Of a stretch of DNA of 64,000 bases, positions 15,604 to 23,499 are shown in pieces; within the stretch, counting starts at the first letter, position 1; every line of letters begins with the position of its first letter. The notes beneath the pieces are model-generated. The model worked only from the letters and a program-made list of their open reading frames with translations, did no database searches and was not told where the DNA came from. Origin of the DNA: JALZEG01 sp046263255. Its GTDB lineage: Bacteria > Actinomycetota > CADDZG01 > WHSQ01. A program made the translations under genes and the position numbers. The stretch spans positions 62,001 to 126,000 of the forward strand of contig JBHELD010000031.1 in assembly GCA_046263255.1 (NCBI GenBank), written 5' to 3'.

Positions 15604-16500
15604 ATGACCCCCGTAGACGAGCGCACGACCCTGATCAGGAGCACCCTCATCCGGCGGATCGAGCGGGTGGACCTGCGCGTCCGCGACGCCGACGCGTCGC
15701 TGCGCTTCTACCGGGACGTGGTCGGGCTGGACGTGACGGAGCGGACCGCGGAGGCCGCCCCCCTGGCCGCTCCCGGAGGAGCTCCGTTCCTGACCCTGCG
15801 CTCGTCGGGCGTGAGACAGCCGGCGGATCCCCGCGCGACGGGGCTGTTCCACATCGCGATCCGGTTCCCGAGCCGGGCGGCCCTCGGCGACGCGCTCGCG
15901 CGCCTGGCGGACGCGGGGCTGGGGATCGGCGCCGGCGACCACGCGGTCAGCGAGGCGCTCTACGTCTCCGACCCCGACGGCAACGGCGTCGAGCTGTACC
16001 ACGACCGGCCCGTGGAGGAGTGGCCGCCGCCGGCGGACGGCGCCCTCGTGCCGATGGTCACGCTGCCGGTCGACCTGCAGAGCCTCCTGTCCGCGGGGCG
16101 GGGGGCCGCCGCCGTGGGGGACCACGCTCCCGAACGCACCGACATGGGACACGTCCACCTCCAGGTCGCGGACGTCGAGCGAACCGTCGCGTTCTACTCC
16201 GGTGAGCTCGGGCTCGACCTGACCGCGCGCATGGGGGCCGAGGCCGGGTTCTTCTCGTCCAACGGCTACCACCACCACGTCGGGGCTAACTCGTGGCAGT
16301 CCCGCGGAGGATCGCCGGCCGCGCCGAACCGGGCCGGGCTCGACCGCGTCGTCTTCGCGGTGGCGGACGCCGCCGAGCTCGAGGGGCTCCGGCTGCGGCT
16401 CGCCGAGCACGGGCGCGCTACGGAAGGCCGGGCGCGCGAGTCGCTGGTCGTGCGGGATCCCGACGGGAACGAGCTGCGGTTCGAGGTGCGTCCCTCCTAG
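15604..16500 (+). CDS. Two-domain VOC-family protein, catechol 2,3-dioxygenase-like
   Basis: 298 residues made of two glyoxalase/dioxygenase (VOC) modules, about 15-135 and 178-296. Each ends in a DPDGN(G/E)(V/L) strand. In the second module, MGHVHLQV, the GYHHHVGANSW segment and the terminal glutamate of LRFE supply the His/His/Glu metal triad of extradiol dioxygenases of the CatE/YfiE type. The first module has Asp where the first His would be and is probably structural. It likely opens a catechol-type ring using Fe(II) and O2; the substrate is unknown. AGGAGCCAGG precedes the ATG. The stop overlaps the stop of the convergent winged-helix gene in a CTAG palindrome. Confidence 0.82.
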   Translation: MTPVDERTTLIRSTLIRRIERVDLRVRDADASLRFYRDVVGLDVTERTAEAAPLAAPGGAPFLTLRSSGVRQPADPRATGLFHIAIRFPSRAALGDALARLADAGLGIGAGDHAVSEALYVSDPDGNGVELYHDRPVEEWPPPADGALVPMVTLPVDLQSLLSAGRGAAAVGDHAPERTDMGHVHLQVADVERTVAFYSGELGLDLTARMGAEAGFFSSNGYHHHVGANSWQSRGGSPAAPNRAGLDRVVFAVADAAELEGLRLRLAEHGRATEGRARESLVVRDPDGNELRFEVRPS

Positions 16501-17630
16501 ACGTTCTCCAGCACCAGCTCGGTCTCCGTCCCGAGCACCCGCGCGAGCCCCTCCGCCTCTTCGCCGAGCGCGGCCCTCTGCGCTCTCGTCAACCTGCCGA
16601 ACGGGACGACGCGGATCAGCGCCCGCTTCGCCCTGCGCTCGAGCTTCCATCCCGCGCGGACGCGACCGTCGACCAGGACCGCCGGCAGCGACCACACCGC
16701 GACCGGCTTGACGGTGTAGATGCGGCCGGCGAACGCGGCGTCGACGACGGCGTCCTTGTGCGGCGCGCTCATCACGAGCAGCTGGTCGAACGACGGCAGG
16801 AGCCGGACCCCCTCGGTCGCCCGGGCGCGCTTCACCGCGGCGACGTCGCGGGCGAGCAGCCACCTCTTGTCGCCTCCGACCTCGACTTCCGTCACCTCGT
16901 CGGCGAGCAGGCGGCGCAGCACGCGGCGGGCCTCGGGCGGCTTGACGCCCCACCAGCGCGCCGCCTCGGCGACGGTGGCGGGGCCGTACGTCGTGAGCCA
17001 GCGGCGGAAGACCTCGCGCAGCGCGTCGTCGGTGTCGTATTCGCGCCAGGCGCCGATCCACTGGTCGGGGCGCACGAACGTCACGTTGCGGCCGGCGCCG
17101 GGCCCGAAGCACAGCAGCCCGCGAAACGCGGCGGGCTTCAGCATCTCCCCCCACCCCGACAGCAACCGCTCCTCCAGGTGATCCCTCTTCGTGATGCGGA
17201 GGATGGCGCGCGCGAGCTCCTCGCGCGAGAGTCGTCGCCCGTCGAGAGCCTGCGGCACCGCGTCCAGCACCGCGTGCAGGTCCGCCTCGTCGATCCCGAA
17301 GTACCGCAGGAACGAAGGGTTCTGGTACTGGCCGCGCGTGGCCTGGGCGGCGCAGTAGAGCGGGACGTCTGCCGCCGCGAAGACGTGGAGGGTTCCGCGC
17401 ATCCCCCACGTCTTGACGAGCTCGGCGTTCTCGAGCGCGTCGTCGACGCGCGCGGAGGTGAGGCGGGAGACGCGCGCCGCGAGAGCGAGCGGGACCGTGC
17501 TCGCGATCTGCGCGTGCGCGCCGCACATGCGCCCGACGACGTCGACGAGCCTGGCGGCGGCGACGCGGCGGGTGAGGTGCGACCGTCCGAGCCGCCGCGC
17601 CGTGACCTGCTCCCAGGTGACCTGCGTCAT
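16497..17630 (-). CDS. Winged-helix (HTH_42) protein, AlkZ/YcaQ-like DNA glycosylase family
   Basis: 377 residues of the winged-helix superfamily that includes AlkZ and YcaQ, glycosylases that unhook interstrand crosslinks and excise bulky alkylated bases. Family features include the N-terminal ARRLGRSHL, the GTLHVF segment, a central PATVAEAARWW helix-turn-helix and the C-terminal LLPSFDQLL with VLVDGRV. In the glycosylase-active members the catalytic site is a Q-x-Q or Q-x-D motif in the first helical segment; here the equivalent reads AHAQ (38-41), with His in the first position, so activity or specificity may differ. Start: ATG at 17630; a long in-frame extension upstream is a shadow of the GH15-like gene. 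Confidence 0.8.
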   Translation of the reverse strand: MTQVTWEQVTARRLGRSHLTRRVAAARLVDVVGRMCGAHAQIASTVPLALAARVSRLTSARVDDALENAELVKTWGMRGTLHVFAAADVPLYCAAQATRGQYQNPSFLRYFGIDEADLHAVLDAVPQALDGRRLSREELARAILRITKRDHLEERLLSGWGEMLKPAAFRGLLCFGPGAGRNVTFVRPDQWIGAWREYDTDDALREVFRRWLTTYGPATVAEAARWWGVKPPEARRVLRRLLADEVTEVEVGGDKRWLLARDVAAVKRARATEGVRLLPSFDQLLVMSAPHKDAVVDAAFAGRIYTVKPVAVWSLPAVLVDGRVRAGWKLERRAKRALIRVVPFGRLTRAQRAALGEEAEGLARVLGTETELVLENV

Positions 17631-17659
17631 GCGGCGCAGCTTCGCACGTCGTGTGGCCG

Positions 17660-19828
17660 TTACCTGAACGAGTAGCGCTCCGATCCGAACGCCTTCAGCG
17701 CGGCGAGGTAGAACTGCGCGTGCGTCGGCACGTGTGGCTGCCCCGAGACCGGGATGACCTGTCCCTTGCGCGTGATCCACGCCTCGCCGAGGACGTGCGT
17801 CGACGACGCCGGCACGCGCGCGAACCACGTGAGGCCGCGGCGCACCCGTCGCAGGTCGCGGGGGCTGCGGGCCCACGCGTACGCGTTGCCGAGCAGCGCC
17901 TTGACCTCCTGGCCCCCCCGCTCGGTCCGCCCGCGCAGGGCCCGCGAGACGGAGCGGAAGTTCACCTCTGCCTGCGCGTCCGCCCGCGCCGACCCGTACC
18001 TGAGGAAGCGCACCGGCCACAACAGCGTGCCCCCGATGTCGGGATCGGTCGTGAAGCAGCTGCAACCCTCGTCGAAGAAGCTCGTCCGGATCGCGGCACC
18101 GAGCTCCTCCTGGCGCGCGGACCACCGTTCCGCGTTCGCCTGCGAGTCGACCGTGCCGAGCGCGCGCGCCGCGTCGACGGCTGCGCCGAGTCCGAGCCAC
18201 ACCGCCTCCGCTCCGACGAGGGTCTGCGTCGTGGTGGGGTTGTCCCGCTCCGACGCGAGGCACTGCAGCCCGCTGGTGGGATCGCGGCAGACGTCGGTGA
18301 GGTACTGCGCGGCGCGCTGGATCGACTCGTACACCTCGCGCGTCGTCAGGTAGCCGCGGTCGTTCGTGACGTCGTAGTGGTCGTAGAGCGTCCAGATCCC
18401 CAGACCGGTCTCGTCGACCTCGTAGGGGATCGGCCCGCCGACGACGCCGTCCGCGTAGTAGTTCTGGGCCCAGTTTCCGGCGGGCGTGGCGCCGGATGCG
18501 CCGCGCGGGCGGCTGGTGGCGGTGACCTGCAGGTCGGCGTAGCGCACGTTGTGCGCCCGCACCGTCCCGGGATGCCCCGCGGCATGCAGCGCTCGGTTGA
18601 CGTACGCGCCGTGCCTTATCCAGTCGAGCCCGAGTGGCGGCTGCGTCGTGATGGACGCGACGACGAGCCCGCCGGCGGCCCCGGCGCGCGGCGCGGGATC
18701 GGTCGCCTGACGCATCACGATCAGCGACCGCTTGGCGACCGCGACCACCGGCCGCGGCGCGTCCTTCGGCAGCCTCGCGCCCGACAGCCACGTCCGCCAC
18801 CAGCGCGCCTTGTTCGAGATCACCCGCCGCACGGGGAGCGAGCGCGCGTCGTCGAGCAACGACACGGCCTCCTCGGCCGTGAACGCCGCGGCGATCGCCA
18901 GCGTCGTCGTCGCGCTCCTGCGGCGCGCGAGCGAGAGCTGGTCCGCGAGCGCGGCGTCGGCCTGACCCGCGACCTCGTCGTCGCCGGCGAGCTTCCCGTC
19001 CTTCGCGTCGTCGTACGCGCTCGTGCCGGGCGCGCCCTGGTACGTGTCCGCGCCTATCTGGTGGGCGTCGGAGCGACCGAGGAAGCCCATCGCCAGCGCG
19101 GCCCCCGACGGCGCTCCGGTCGACTCGTCGGTGCCGGACCGCGCGTGCATCACGGCGTCGGCGGCGTTGTCGTACGAGGCGCCGTCGTCGTTGTCCTCCT
19201 CGGTGCACCAGTCCTGGTGCGGCGCCTGCGGCGTCTTGCCGAAGACGGGATTGAAGTTCGCGAAGCCGATCACACGGACGGACCGCGCCCGGGACCGCGG
19301 TGTCCGCGCCACCGTCACCTGGCGGAGCAGGACGTCCCGGTCGTGGGCGACCACGTCCCTCACGGTGACCTTCAGACCGACCGCCCCTCTCCGGAACGAG
19401 GTCACGACCACGTCCCCGTCGTCGTCGCCCCACCGCTGCGAGGAAGGCCACTGCCGCAGCCACTCGAACTGCCACTTCCGCGCCGAGCCGCTGCGCCACG
19501 CGAGGCCCAGCAGCGCACCTTCGTTGGGAAGCGCGCCGAGACGCGGCTGCGACCGGCCGAGCGTCCGGTACTTGATCTGGTCGTAGAACGAGGGCGACGG
19601 CCATTTCAGGACCGTGATCGTGGCCTTCTCGTTGAACCCCGCCGAGAGCGCCTGGTTGCCCGACGTAGCGGAGACGTCGGTCGGTCCGTACTCCTCGGGC
19701 TCGTTCGCGCCGGTGCAGTCGGGCGGCGCCTGGGCGCGCACGGGCGCGGGCGTCGCGAGCAGCGACGAACCGGCCACGACCGCAAGGAGCCCGGCCGTCA
19801 CCGGCCGGATCGGGGAGCTGCGCACCAC
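17660..19828 (-). CDS. Secreted glycoside hydrolase family 15-like (glucoamylase/glucodextranase-type) protein
   Basis: 722 residues from GTG 19828. The signal peptide (about 1-32, ending near PVRAQA) is followed by an N-terminal beta-sandwich (GNQALSAGFN, ITVLKWPSPS) and an (alpha/alpha)6 barrel. VASITTQPPLGLDWIRHGAYVNRAL and YEVDETGLGIWTLYDHY are the characteristic substrate-pocket stretches of bacterial GH15 proteins. STHVLGEAW probably carries the second catalytic acid. It would release glucose from alpha-glucans outside the cell. An in-frame GTG 33 nt further upstream (19861) is less likely because TATCCT lies 6 nt before 19828; the adjacent GTG at 19825 could also serve. Substrate (starch, dextran or trehalose) is not determinable here. 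Confidence 0.85.
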   Translation of the reverse strand: MVRSSPIRPVTAGLLAVVAGSSLLATPAPVRAQAPPDCTGANEPEEYGPTDVSATSGNQALSAGFNEKATITVLKWPSPSFYDQIKYRTLGRSQPRLGALPNEGALLGLAWRSGSARKWQFEWLRQWPSSQRWGDDDGDVVVTSFRRGAVGLKVTVRDVVAHDRDVLLRQVTVARTPRSRARSVRVIGFANFNPVFGKTPQAPHQDWCTEEDNDDGASYDNAADAVMHARSGTDESTGAPSGAALAMGFLGRSDAHQIGADTYQGAPGTSAYDDAKDGKLAGDDEVAGQADAALADQLSLARRRSATTTLAIAAAFTAEEAVSLLDDARSLPVRRVISNKARWWRTWLSGARLPKDAPRPVVAVAKRSLIVMRQATDPAPRAGAAGGLVVASITTQPPLGLDWIRHGAYVNRALHAAGHPGTVRAHNVRYADLQVTATSRPRGASGATPAGNWAQNYYADGVVGGPIPYEVDETGLGIWTLYDHYDVTNDRGYLTTREVYESIQRAAQYLTDVCRDPTSGLQCLASERDNPTTTQTLVGAEAVWLGLGAAVDAARALGTVDSQANAERWSARQEELGAAIRTSFFDEGCSCFTTDPDIGGTLLWPVRFLRYGSARADAQAEVNFRSVSRALRGRTERGGQEVKALLGNAYAWARSPRDLRRVRRGLTWFARVPASSTHVLGEAWITRKGQVIPVSGQPHVPTHAQFYLAALKAFGSERYSFR

Positions 19829-19834
19829 GCCTCC

Positions 19835-19840
19835 AGGATA
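19835..19840 (-). promoter_or_regulatory. -10 TATCCT of the GH15-like gene
   Basis: Minus-strand TATCCT is 6 nt before GTG 19828; GGAGG lies within the spacer, so either leaderless or Shine-Dalgarno initiation at 19825 is possible. Confidence 0.45.
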
Positions 19841-19884
19841 GGGAGTCGGGGAAGATGTCACACCCCGTCACTACGGTCAACGAG

Positions 19885-20096
19885 ATGGAAGCCGTCCTGG
19901 TTGGGCGTCGCGTTCACCTCGCGGTCGTGTACGTCCCGCCCGAAGGCGTGTGCGCGGAGGTGCTCCGCTTCGCGCTCGCGCGCTTGCCGCCGTTCGAGCG
20001 CGCGCTCGCCGCGAGGGTCGTCCCGACGAGCCCGCTTCACGCTGCACGGGTACCTGCAGGCCGTGGTGACGGGATTGAGCTGCCTCCCGGCGGGGT
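19885..20096 (+). other. Coding-like stretch without a proper gene; possible gene remnant
   Basis: Between two minus-strand genes the plus frame starting at ATG 19885 has chromosome-like GC-rich third positions for about 55 codons, then loses that bias and runs on into the alcohol dehydrogenase gene as antisense. No stop ends it before that gene, and no family was recognised. It may be the remnant of a small gene or chance. Nothing else was seen in 19841-20096. Confidence 0.2.
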
Positions 20097-21131
20097 CTAC
20101 GCGCCGATCTCGACGACGATCTTGCCGAACTGCCCGCCCTCCTCCAGCCGCCGCAGAGCCGCGGGGGCCTCGTCGAGCGGGACGATGCGATCGACGATCG
20201 GGTGCAGCTTGGCCCCCGCGACGAGGCGCAGCATGTCCGACACGTCTCGGACCGACCCCATCGTCGACCCGATCACCGAGAGCTGGTTCCAGAAGAGCCG
20301 GCGGACGTCCAGCTCCGGGTTCGGCCCCGCGGTCGCGCCGGCGATCACGAGGCGTCCTCCCTTGCGCAGCGCCCGCAGGGCCCCGTCGAGCGACGGTCCG
20401 GCCGCGGAGTCCACCGCGAGATCGACGCCGCGCTTGCCGGTCAGCCGCCGCACCGCCCGCCCCACGTCTTCCTCGCGATAGTTGACGCCGCCGTCGGCTC
20501 CCAGGTCGGCCGCGCGCCGGAGCTTCTCCGCGGCCGAGGACGTCACGATGACCTTCCCCGCGGTGAGCCGTGCGAGCTGGAACAACGAGAGCGCGAGCCC
20601 GCCGCCGATCCCGGTCACGAGCACCCACTCACCGGGTCGCATCCGCCCCCGGGTGAACAGCATCCGGTAGGCGGTGATGAACGTCACGCCGAGGGCGGCG
20701 GCCTCGGCGAAGTCGAGATGCTCGGGGATCGGGAAGACGTTGCTCGCGGGCAGCTTCACGACCTCCGCGAACGTTCCCGGATCGTGCTCGCCGAGCATCC
20801 GGAACCCGGAGCACTCCGACTGCTCGCCGGCGCGGCACCGCTCGCAGGTCCCGCAGAAGAGCGCGGGATTGACGATCACGCGGTCGCCCGAACGAAAGCC
20901 TCGGGCCACTCCGTCGCCGAGGGCCGCGACGACTCCGGAGCCGTCGGCCCCGAGCACGTGCGGGAAGCGATGCTCGATCTTCAGCGCCCCCTGAACCGTC
21001 CAGAGGTCGAGGTGGTTGAACGCTGCGGCCCTGACCGAGACGGTCACCTCCCCGGGACCGGGCTCGGGACGCGGCACGTCCCGGAGCGCGACGGCGTCCC
21101 TCCCGTAGCCGTCGATCGTCAGCGCCCGCAC
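20097..21131 (-). CDS. Zinc-type alcohol dehydrogenase / quinone oxidoreductase family (MDR)
   Basis: 344 residues of the medium-chain dehydrogenase superfamily. The N-terminal catalytic domain has HVLGADGSGVV and the structural zinc loop CGTCERCRAGEQSEC (four Cys). The Rossmann domain has TGIGGGLALS followed by VIVTSS for NAD(P)H binding. Near the catalytic zinc position, FNHLDLW carries NH-D rather than the classic Cys, as in many reductase-like MDR proteins, so the catalytic zinc may be absent. It would oxidise an alcohol or reduce an enone/quinone; substrate unknown. Start GTG at 21131 has GAGG 5 nt upstream. Confidence 0.85.
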   Translation of the reverse strand: MRALTIDGYGRDAVALRDVPRPEPGPGEVTVSVRAAAFNHLDLWTVQGALKIEHRFPHVLGADGSGVVAALGDGVARGFRSGDRVIVNPALFCGTCERCRAGEQSECSGFRMLGEHDPGTFAEVVKLPASNVFPIPEHLDFAEAAALGVTFITAYRMLFTRGRMRPGEWVLVTGIGGGLALSLFQLARLTAGKVIVTSSAAEKLRRAADLGADGGVNYREEDVGRAVRRLTGKRGVDLAVDSAAGPSLDGALRALRKGGRLVIAGATAGPNPELDVRRLFWNQLSVIGSTMGSVRDVSDMLRLVAGAKLHPIVDRIVPLDEAPAALRRLEEGGQFGKIVVEIGA

Positions 21132-21143
21132 GCAGACCTCGGT

Positions 21144-21173
21144 TCTCCCGGCTTCCGCTCTCCCGGCTTCCGC
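21144..21173. repeat. Perfect 15-bp tandem duplication upstream of the dehydrogenase gene
   Basis: Two adjacent identical copies (21144-21158 and 21159-21173) of a 15-bp unit, 13 bp upstream of the GTG start on the minus strand. On that strand each copy contains GGGAGA, a weak ribosome-binding-site-like run. Confidence 0.85.
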
Positions 21174-21220
21174 ACGGCGCCTGGATAACCCACGCCGCCG
21201 TTTCTGTCACACGCCCTCCC

Positions 21221-21226
21221 TATCTT
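21221..21226 (+). promoter_or_regulatory. Candidate -10 TATCTT for the zinc-finger micro-operon
   Basis: TATCTT lies 38 nt before the ATG at 21265 and would give a short leader containing AGGAGGTGA (21251-21259), a near-perfect ribosome-binding site. No clear -35 was seen. Confidence 0.35.
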
Positions 21227-21264
21227 CTTCCCGAGCCGCACTCCCGGGCCAGGAGGTGAGGCAC

Positions 21265-21444
21265 ATGGCAGCTCCTCAGTCCCGGAAACCGACCGCCGGC
21301 CCGCGCCCGGGCCCCCGGTGCCGCGCCTGCGGCAAGACGATCGAGGTCCCCGAGGGGTGGAGCCACGGCCCCGCCGTCAGGCGCCACTACTGGGCCCGGC
21401 ACCGCGAGGTGATGACCCGGGCCCGCAGCAAGGAGGCGGAGTGA
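21265..21444 (+). CDS. 59-residue protein with a C2H2-like zinc-finger motif
   Basis: A very small basic protein. CRACGK supplies a C-x2-C pair, and HYWARH supplies H-x4-H about 16 residues later, giving a plausible zinc-binding C2H2 site in a compact domain of about 30 residues. The N-terminal 20 residues are Pro/Arg/Gly-rich, and the C-terminus is charged. The ATG at 21265 is fixed by AGGAGGTGA 5 nt upstream; an earlier in-frame GTG (21256) lies inside that site. Its stop overlaps the start of the next gene (GTGA), so the two are co-translated. Role unknown: nucleic-acid binding or a protein-protein adaptor are both possible. Confidence 0.6.
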   Translation: MAAPQSRKPTAGPRPGPRCRACGKTIEVPEGWSHGPAVRRHYWARHREVMTRARSKEAE

Positions 21445-21848
21445 CCCACGGTGCCGTCGGTCCGGGGATCGCGGGCGAGGGCCCGGACCCGGACCGCTGC
21501 GACACCGTCGCCGGCGAGGGCCCGGCCCCGGACCGCTGCGACACCGCGGCCGGCGAGGGCCCGGCGCCGGACCGCTGCGACACCGTGGCCGGCGAGGGCC
21601 GAACGGCGAACTGCCCCGGCGAGCGCGGTGTGGTCGACGTGGACGAAGCACCCGACGGCCTCAACTGTGCCGGCGCCGTCGAGGGCGTTCGGATCCCCGA
21701 TCTCGGGGACCTCGTGATCGTCCTGCTGGCCGGGACGCTGGCGGGGCTGCGGGACCGCCTCGCGCACGACGGCTTCGACCCGGCCGCCGAGCTCGTGGCC
21801 GATCTGGTGGACATCGCGGACGACTACCTGACGCGCGTCGCCGCTTAG
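21441..21848 (+). CDS. 135-residue protein with tandem 13-residue Cys-containing repeats, unknown function
   Basis: It starts with GTG in a GTGA overlap with the zinc-finger gene and has AGGAGG 5 nt upstream. Residues 11-49 are three tandem copies of a 13-residue unit, GEGPxPDRCDTxA, followed by a degraded fourth (GEGRTANCPGER). Each unit carries one Cys in an acidic/basic DRCD context. A linker with another Cys (GLNCAGA) leads to a C-terminal helical segment from about residue 93 (DLVIVLLAGTLAGLRDRL, then ELVADLVDIADDYLTRV), which may be amphipathic or a short membrane helix. No homologous family was recognised. The evenly spaced Cys residues could bind metal or form disulfides; this is inference. 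Confidence 0.6.
   Translation: MTHGAVGPGIAGEGPDPDRCDTVAGEGPAPDRCDTAAGEGPAPDRCDTVAGEGRTANCPGERGVVDVDEAPDGLNCAGAVEGVRIPDLGDLVIVLLAGTLAGLRDRLAHDGFDPAAELVADLVDIADDYLTRVAA
21471..21603 (+). repeat. 39-bp in-frame tandem repeats, three full copies plus part of a fourth
   Basis: Copies at 21471-21509, 21510-21548 and 21549-21587 are nearly identical, differing at a few mostly third-position bases. A partial fourth begins at 21588. They encode the 13-residue units of the protein above. Being contiguous, without spacers, they are not a CRISPR array. Confidence 0.9.
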
Positions 21849-21956
21849 CCCCCGGTGTCGCCCCACCCCGCACGGCCGCCGCCGAGACCGACGCCTCACC
21901 GCAGCGCGCGCGGCGAGGCCGCCGCTTCCCCTCGATCGCTGGAGCGCGACGGCCGC

Positions 21957-22865
21957 CTAGGCCCGAGGTGTCACGGCGTCCCGCACTGCCGCCGCCACGG
22001 CCCGCGTCGCGAGCGCGCCGAGGAGATCCAGCTGCGCCGGCGGAGGGCCGTCCGCGGGCGGGACCGCCAGGGCGAAGACGACGTCGCCGTCGTAGCGGGT
22101 ATGGGCCGGGCGCACCGCGACCGTGATCCCGTCGGAGCCGCGGCTCGCAAGCCAGCGCACGTCCCGCTTGTCGAGGGCTCCCTCGACGGCGACGAGCGCG
22201 AGGACGGTGTTGCCGGGCACCGGGGGAGGCGGGCGCGGCATGAAGCGCCGCTCTCCTTCCGGAGCCGCAGTCCCGGCGACGACAGAGCCGTCGTCCGCGA
22301 CCACGTCCCCGACCGGATTGACGACCGCGACGGCCGCGGCGCGCGCTCCGTTCTCCTCGGCGACTCCGAAGCCGAACCCGCCCCGGACCGAGTACTCGAG
22401 CCCCGCCCATTTGCCGGCCGTCGCGCCGGCACCGGCTCCGACGGCGCCCGTCTGCGGCACGCCCGGCACCGCCGCGTCGCAGGCAAGGCGGCCCTGCTCC
22501 GGCCCCGGCCTGACGTCGCGCCGGCCCGCTCCGAGGTCGAGCACGACGGCGGCGGGCACGATGGGAACGACGGCGACGCGCGTCTCGTAGCCGATGCCGC
22601 GCTCTTCGAGCCACGAGACGACGCCGTCGGCTGCCGCGAGGCCGAACGCGCTTCCTCCCGTGAGCAGGACGGCGTGGACCTCGGTGAGCCGGCGGTCGGG
22701 GTGGAGCAGGGCGAGCTCGCGGCTGCTCGGCGAGGACCCGCGGATGTCGCAGGAGCAGACGTTGCCCCGCGGCGGCAGCACCACGGTGCAGCCCGTGCGG
22801 GCATCCGGATCCGTCCAGTGGCCGATCCTCCAGCCGTGCCCGAGGCCCTCGCTCATGGGGCTCAT
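21957..22865 (-). CDS. P1 family peptidase (DmpA/NylC-like N-terminal-nucleophile hydrolase)
   Basis: 302 residues with the DmpA/NylC fold signature: LLTGGSAFGLAAADGV in the N-terminal half, GAVGAGAGATAGKW in the middle and PGNTVLALVAVEG near the end. In this family the precursor cleaves itself before a Ser or Thr that becomes the new N-terminal nucleophile; T220 in GNT is the likely one, giving alpha (about 219) and beta (about 83 residue) chains. Members act as D- or beta-aminopeptidases or as amidases of unusual peptides and nylon-type oligomers, so the real substrate is unclear. Start ATG at 22865 or 22856. It is a single gene with no obvious operon partner. Confidence 0.87.
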   Translation of the reverse strand: MSPMSEGLGHGWRIGHWTDPDARTGCTVVLPPRGNVCSCDIRGSSPSSRELALLHPDRRLTEVHAVLLTGGSAFGLAAADGVVSWLEERGIGYETRVAVVPIVPAAVVLDLGAGRRDVRPGPEQGRLACDAAVPGVPQTGAVGAGAGATAGKWAGLEYSVRGGFGFGVAEENGARAAAVAVVNPVGDVVADDGSVVAGTAAPEGERRFMPRPPPPVPGNTVLALVAVEGALDKRDVRWLASRGSDGITVAVRPAHTRYDGDVVFALAVPPADGPPPAQLDLLGALATRAVAAAVRDAVTPRA

Positions 22866-23091
22866 ATTGCTGCACGCGCGGGCGGCCGCGCCGTGTGCGG
22901 CGGAGCCGCCGCGGCATGCCGGCGTCGCCGCACGGGTGCCGGCCTCGGCACGTGCGCCGGCGCGCGTCGTGCGCCCGGCGCGATTTGCCTGCTCTAGGTC
23001 TTCTCGGGCTGAACCGAAGAGAGAGGTACCGCCGGCGCGGAGCCGTGGGGGCCGCGGGCGGGCGGGTGTCCCGGCCCCGCGCCGGCGGGAT

Positions 23092-23367
23092 CTATGCCAC
23101 CGGAACCTTCTGGGTTCCGTCGTTGGTCACGATCACGATCTCCTTTGGTCGTTCCGACAGCTCGAAGGCGCAGGTAACGCCGTACGGGAACAAGCCCGCG
23201 AACGGCGCCATCCGAGCCGTCACCTGGAACTCGGGCGGCCACTGACCCGGCCGCCGGTCGATCGCGACGTTCGTGACGCCGCCCTCCTGACCGGCGGCGT
23301 GCACGACCAGCGCCGAGTTCGCCCACCGGGCGACGACGGTGTGCGGCGTCAGAACTAGCTGATCCAA
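23092..23367 (-). CDS. Small protein of unknown function, 91 residues
   Basis: It starts at TTG (23367) with CGGAGGA 8 nt upstream. Codon use matches neighbouring genes. The protein is mixed alpha/beta with hydrophobic strands (TVVARWANSALVVHAA, KEIVIVTNDGT); it has no signal peptide, membrane segment or cluster of conserved residues that I recognise. It lies downstream of an AT-rich sigma70-like promoter, the most AT-rich patch in the window, so it is probably transcribed on its own. Function unknown. Confidence 0.55.
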   Translation of the reverse strand: MDQLVLTPHTVVARWANSALVVHAAGQEGGVTNVAIDRRPGQWPPEFQVTARMAPFAGLFPYGVTCAFELSERPKEIVIVTNDGTQKVPVA

Positions 23368-23421
23368 CAGAAGGATCCTCCGGCCTCCTCATTCCTTGGT
23401 TGAGATCCCTGGGTTAAGCAA

Positions 23422-23451
23422 ATCATAAAATCGCGTAAAGATAATCGTAAA
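23422..23451 (-). promoter_or_regulatory. AT-rich promoter: TTTACG -35, 18 nt, TATGAT -10
   Basis: On the minus strand TTTACG (23451-23446) is 18 nt from TATGAT (23427-23422), directed at the small gene starting at 23367 and leaving a leader of about 50 nt with a ribosome-binding site. Plus-strand TAAA tracts at 23426, 23436 and 23448 recur every 10-12 bp, roughly one helical turn, which suggests intrinsic bending or a binding array. Confidence 0.5.
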
Positions 23452-23486
23452 CCATGTCGCCGGGCCGCGTGCACTCGGCGCGCTGG

Positions 23487-23492
23487 TAACTT
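23487..23492 (+). promoter_or_regulatory. -10 TAACTT, leaderless start of the cupredoxin gene
   Basis: TAACTT lies 7 nt before the ATG at 23500. Confidence 0.5.
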
Positions 23493-23499
23493 CGTCGGC

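Noticed and set aside
16497..19880. A 1,127-codon frame that appears to fuse the winged-helix protein with upstream sequence
   Set aside because: The upstream part reads the GH15-like gene in the wrong frame. The real start is ATG 17630.
17651..20485. A 944-codon plus-strand frame
   Set aside because: Antisense to the GH15-like gene and then to the dehydrogenase; Arg/Val-rich, without a domain.
21471..21603. CRISPR array (39-bp repeats)
   Set aside because: The units are contiguous without spacers and are in-frame coding repeats.
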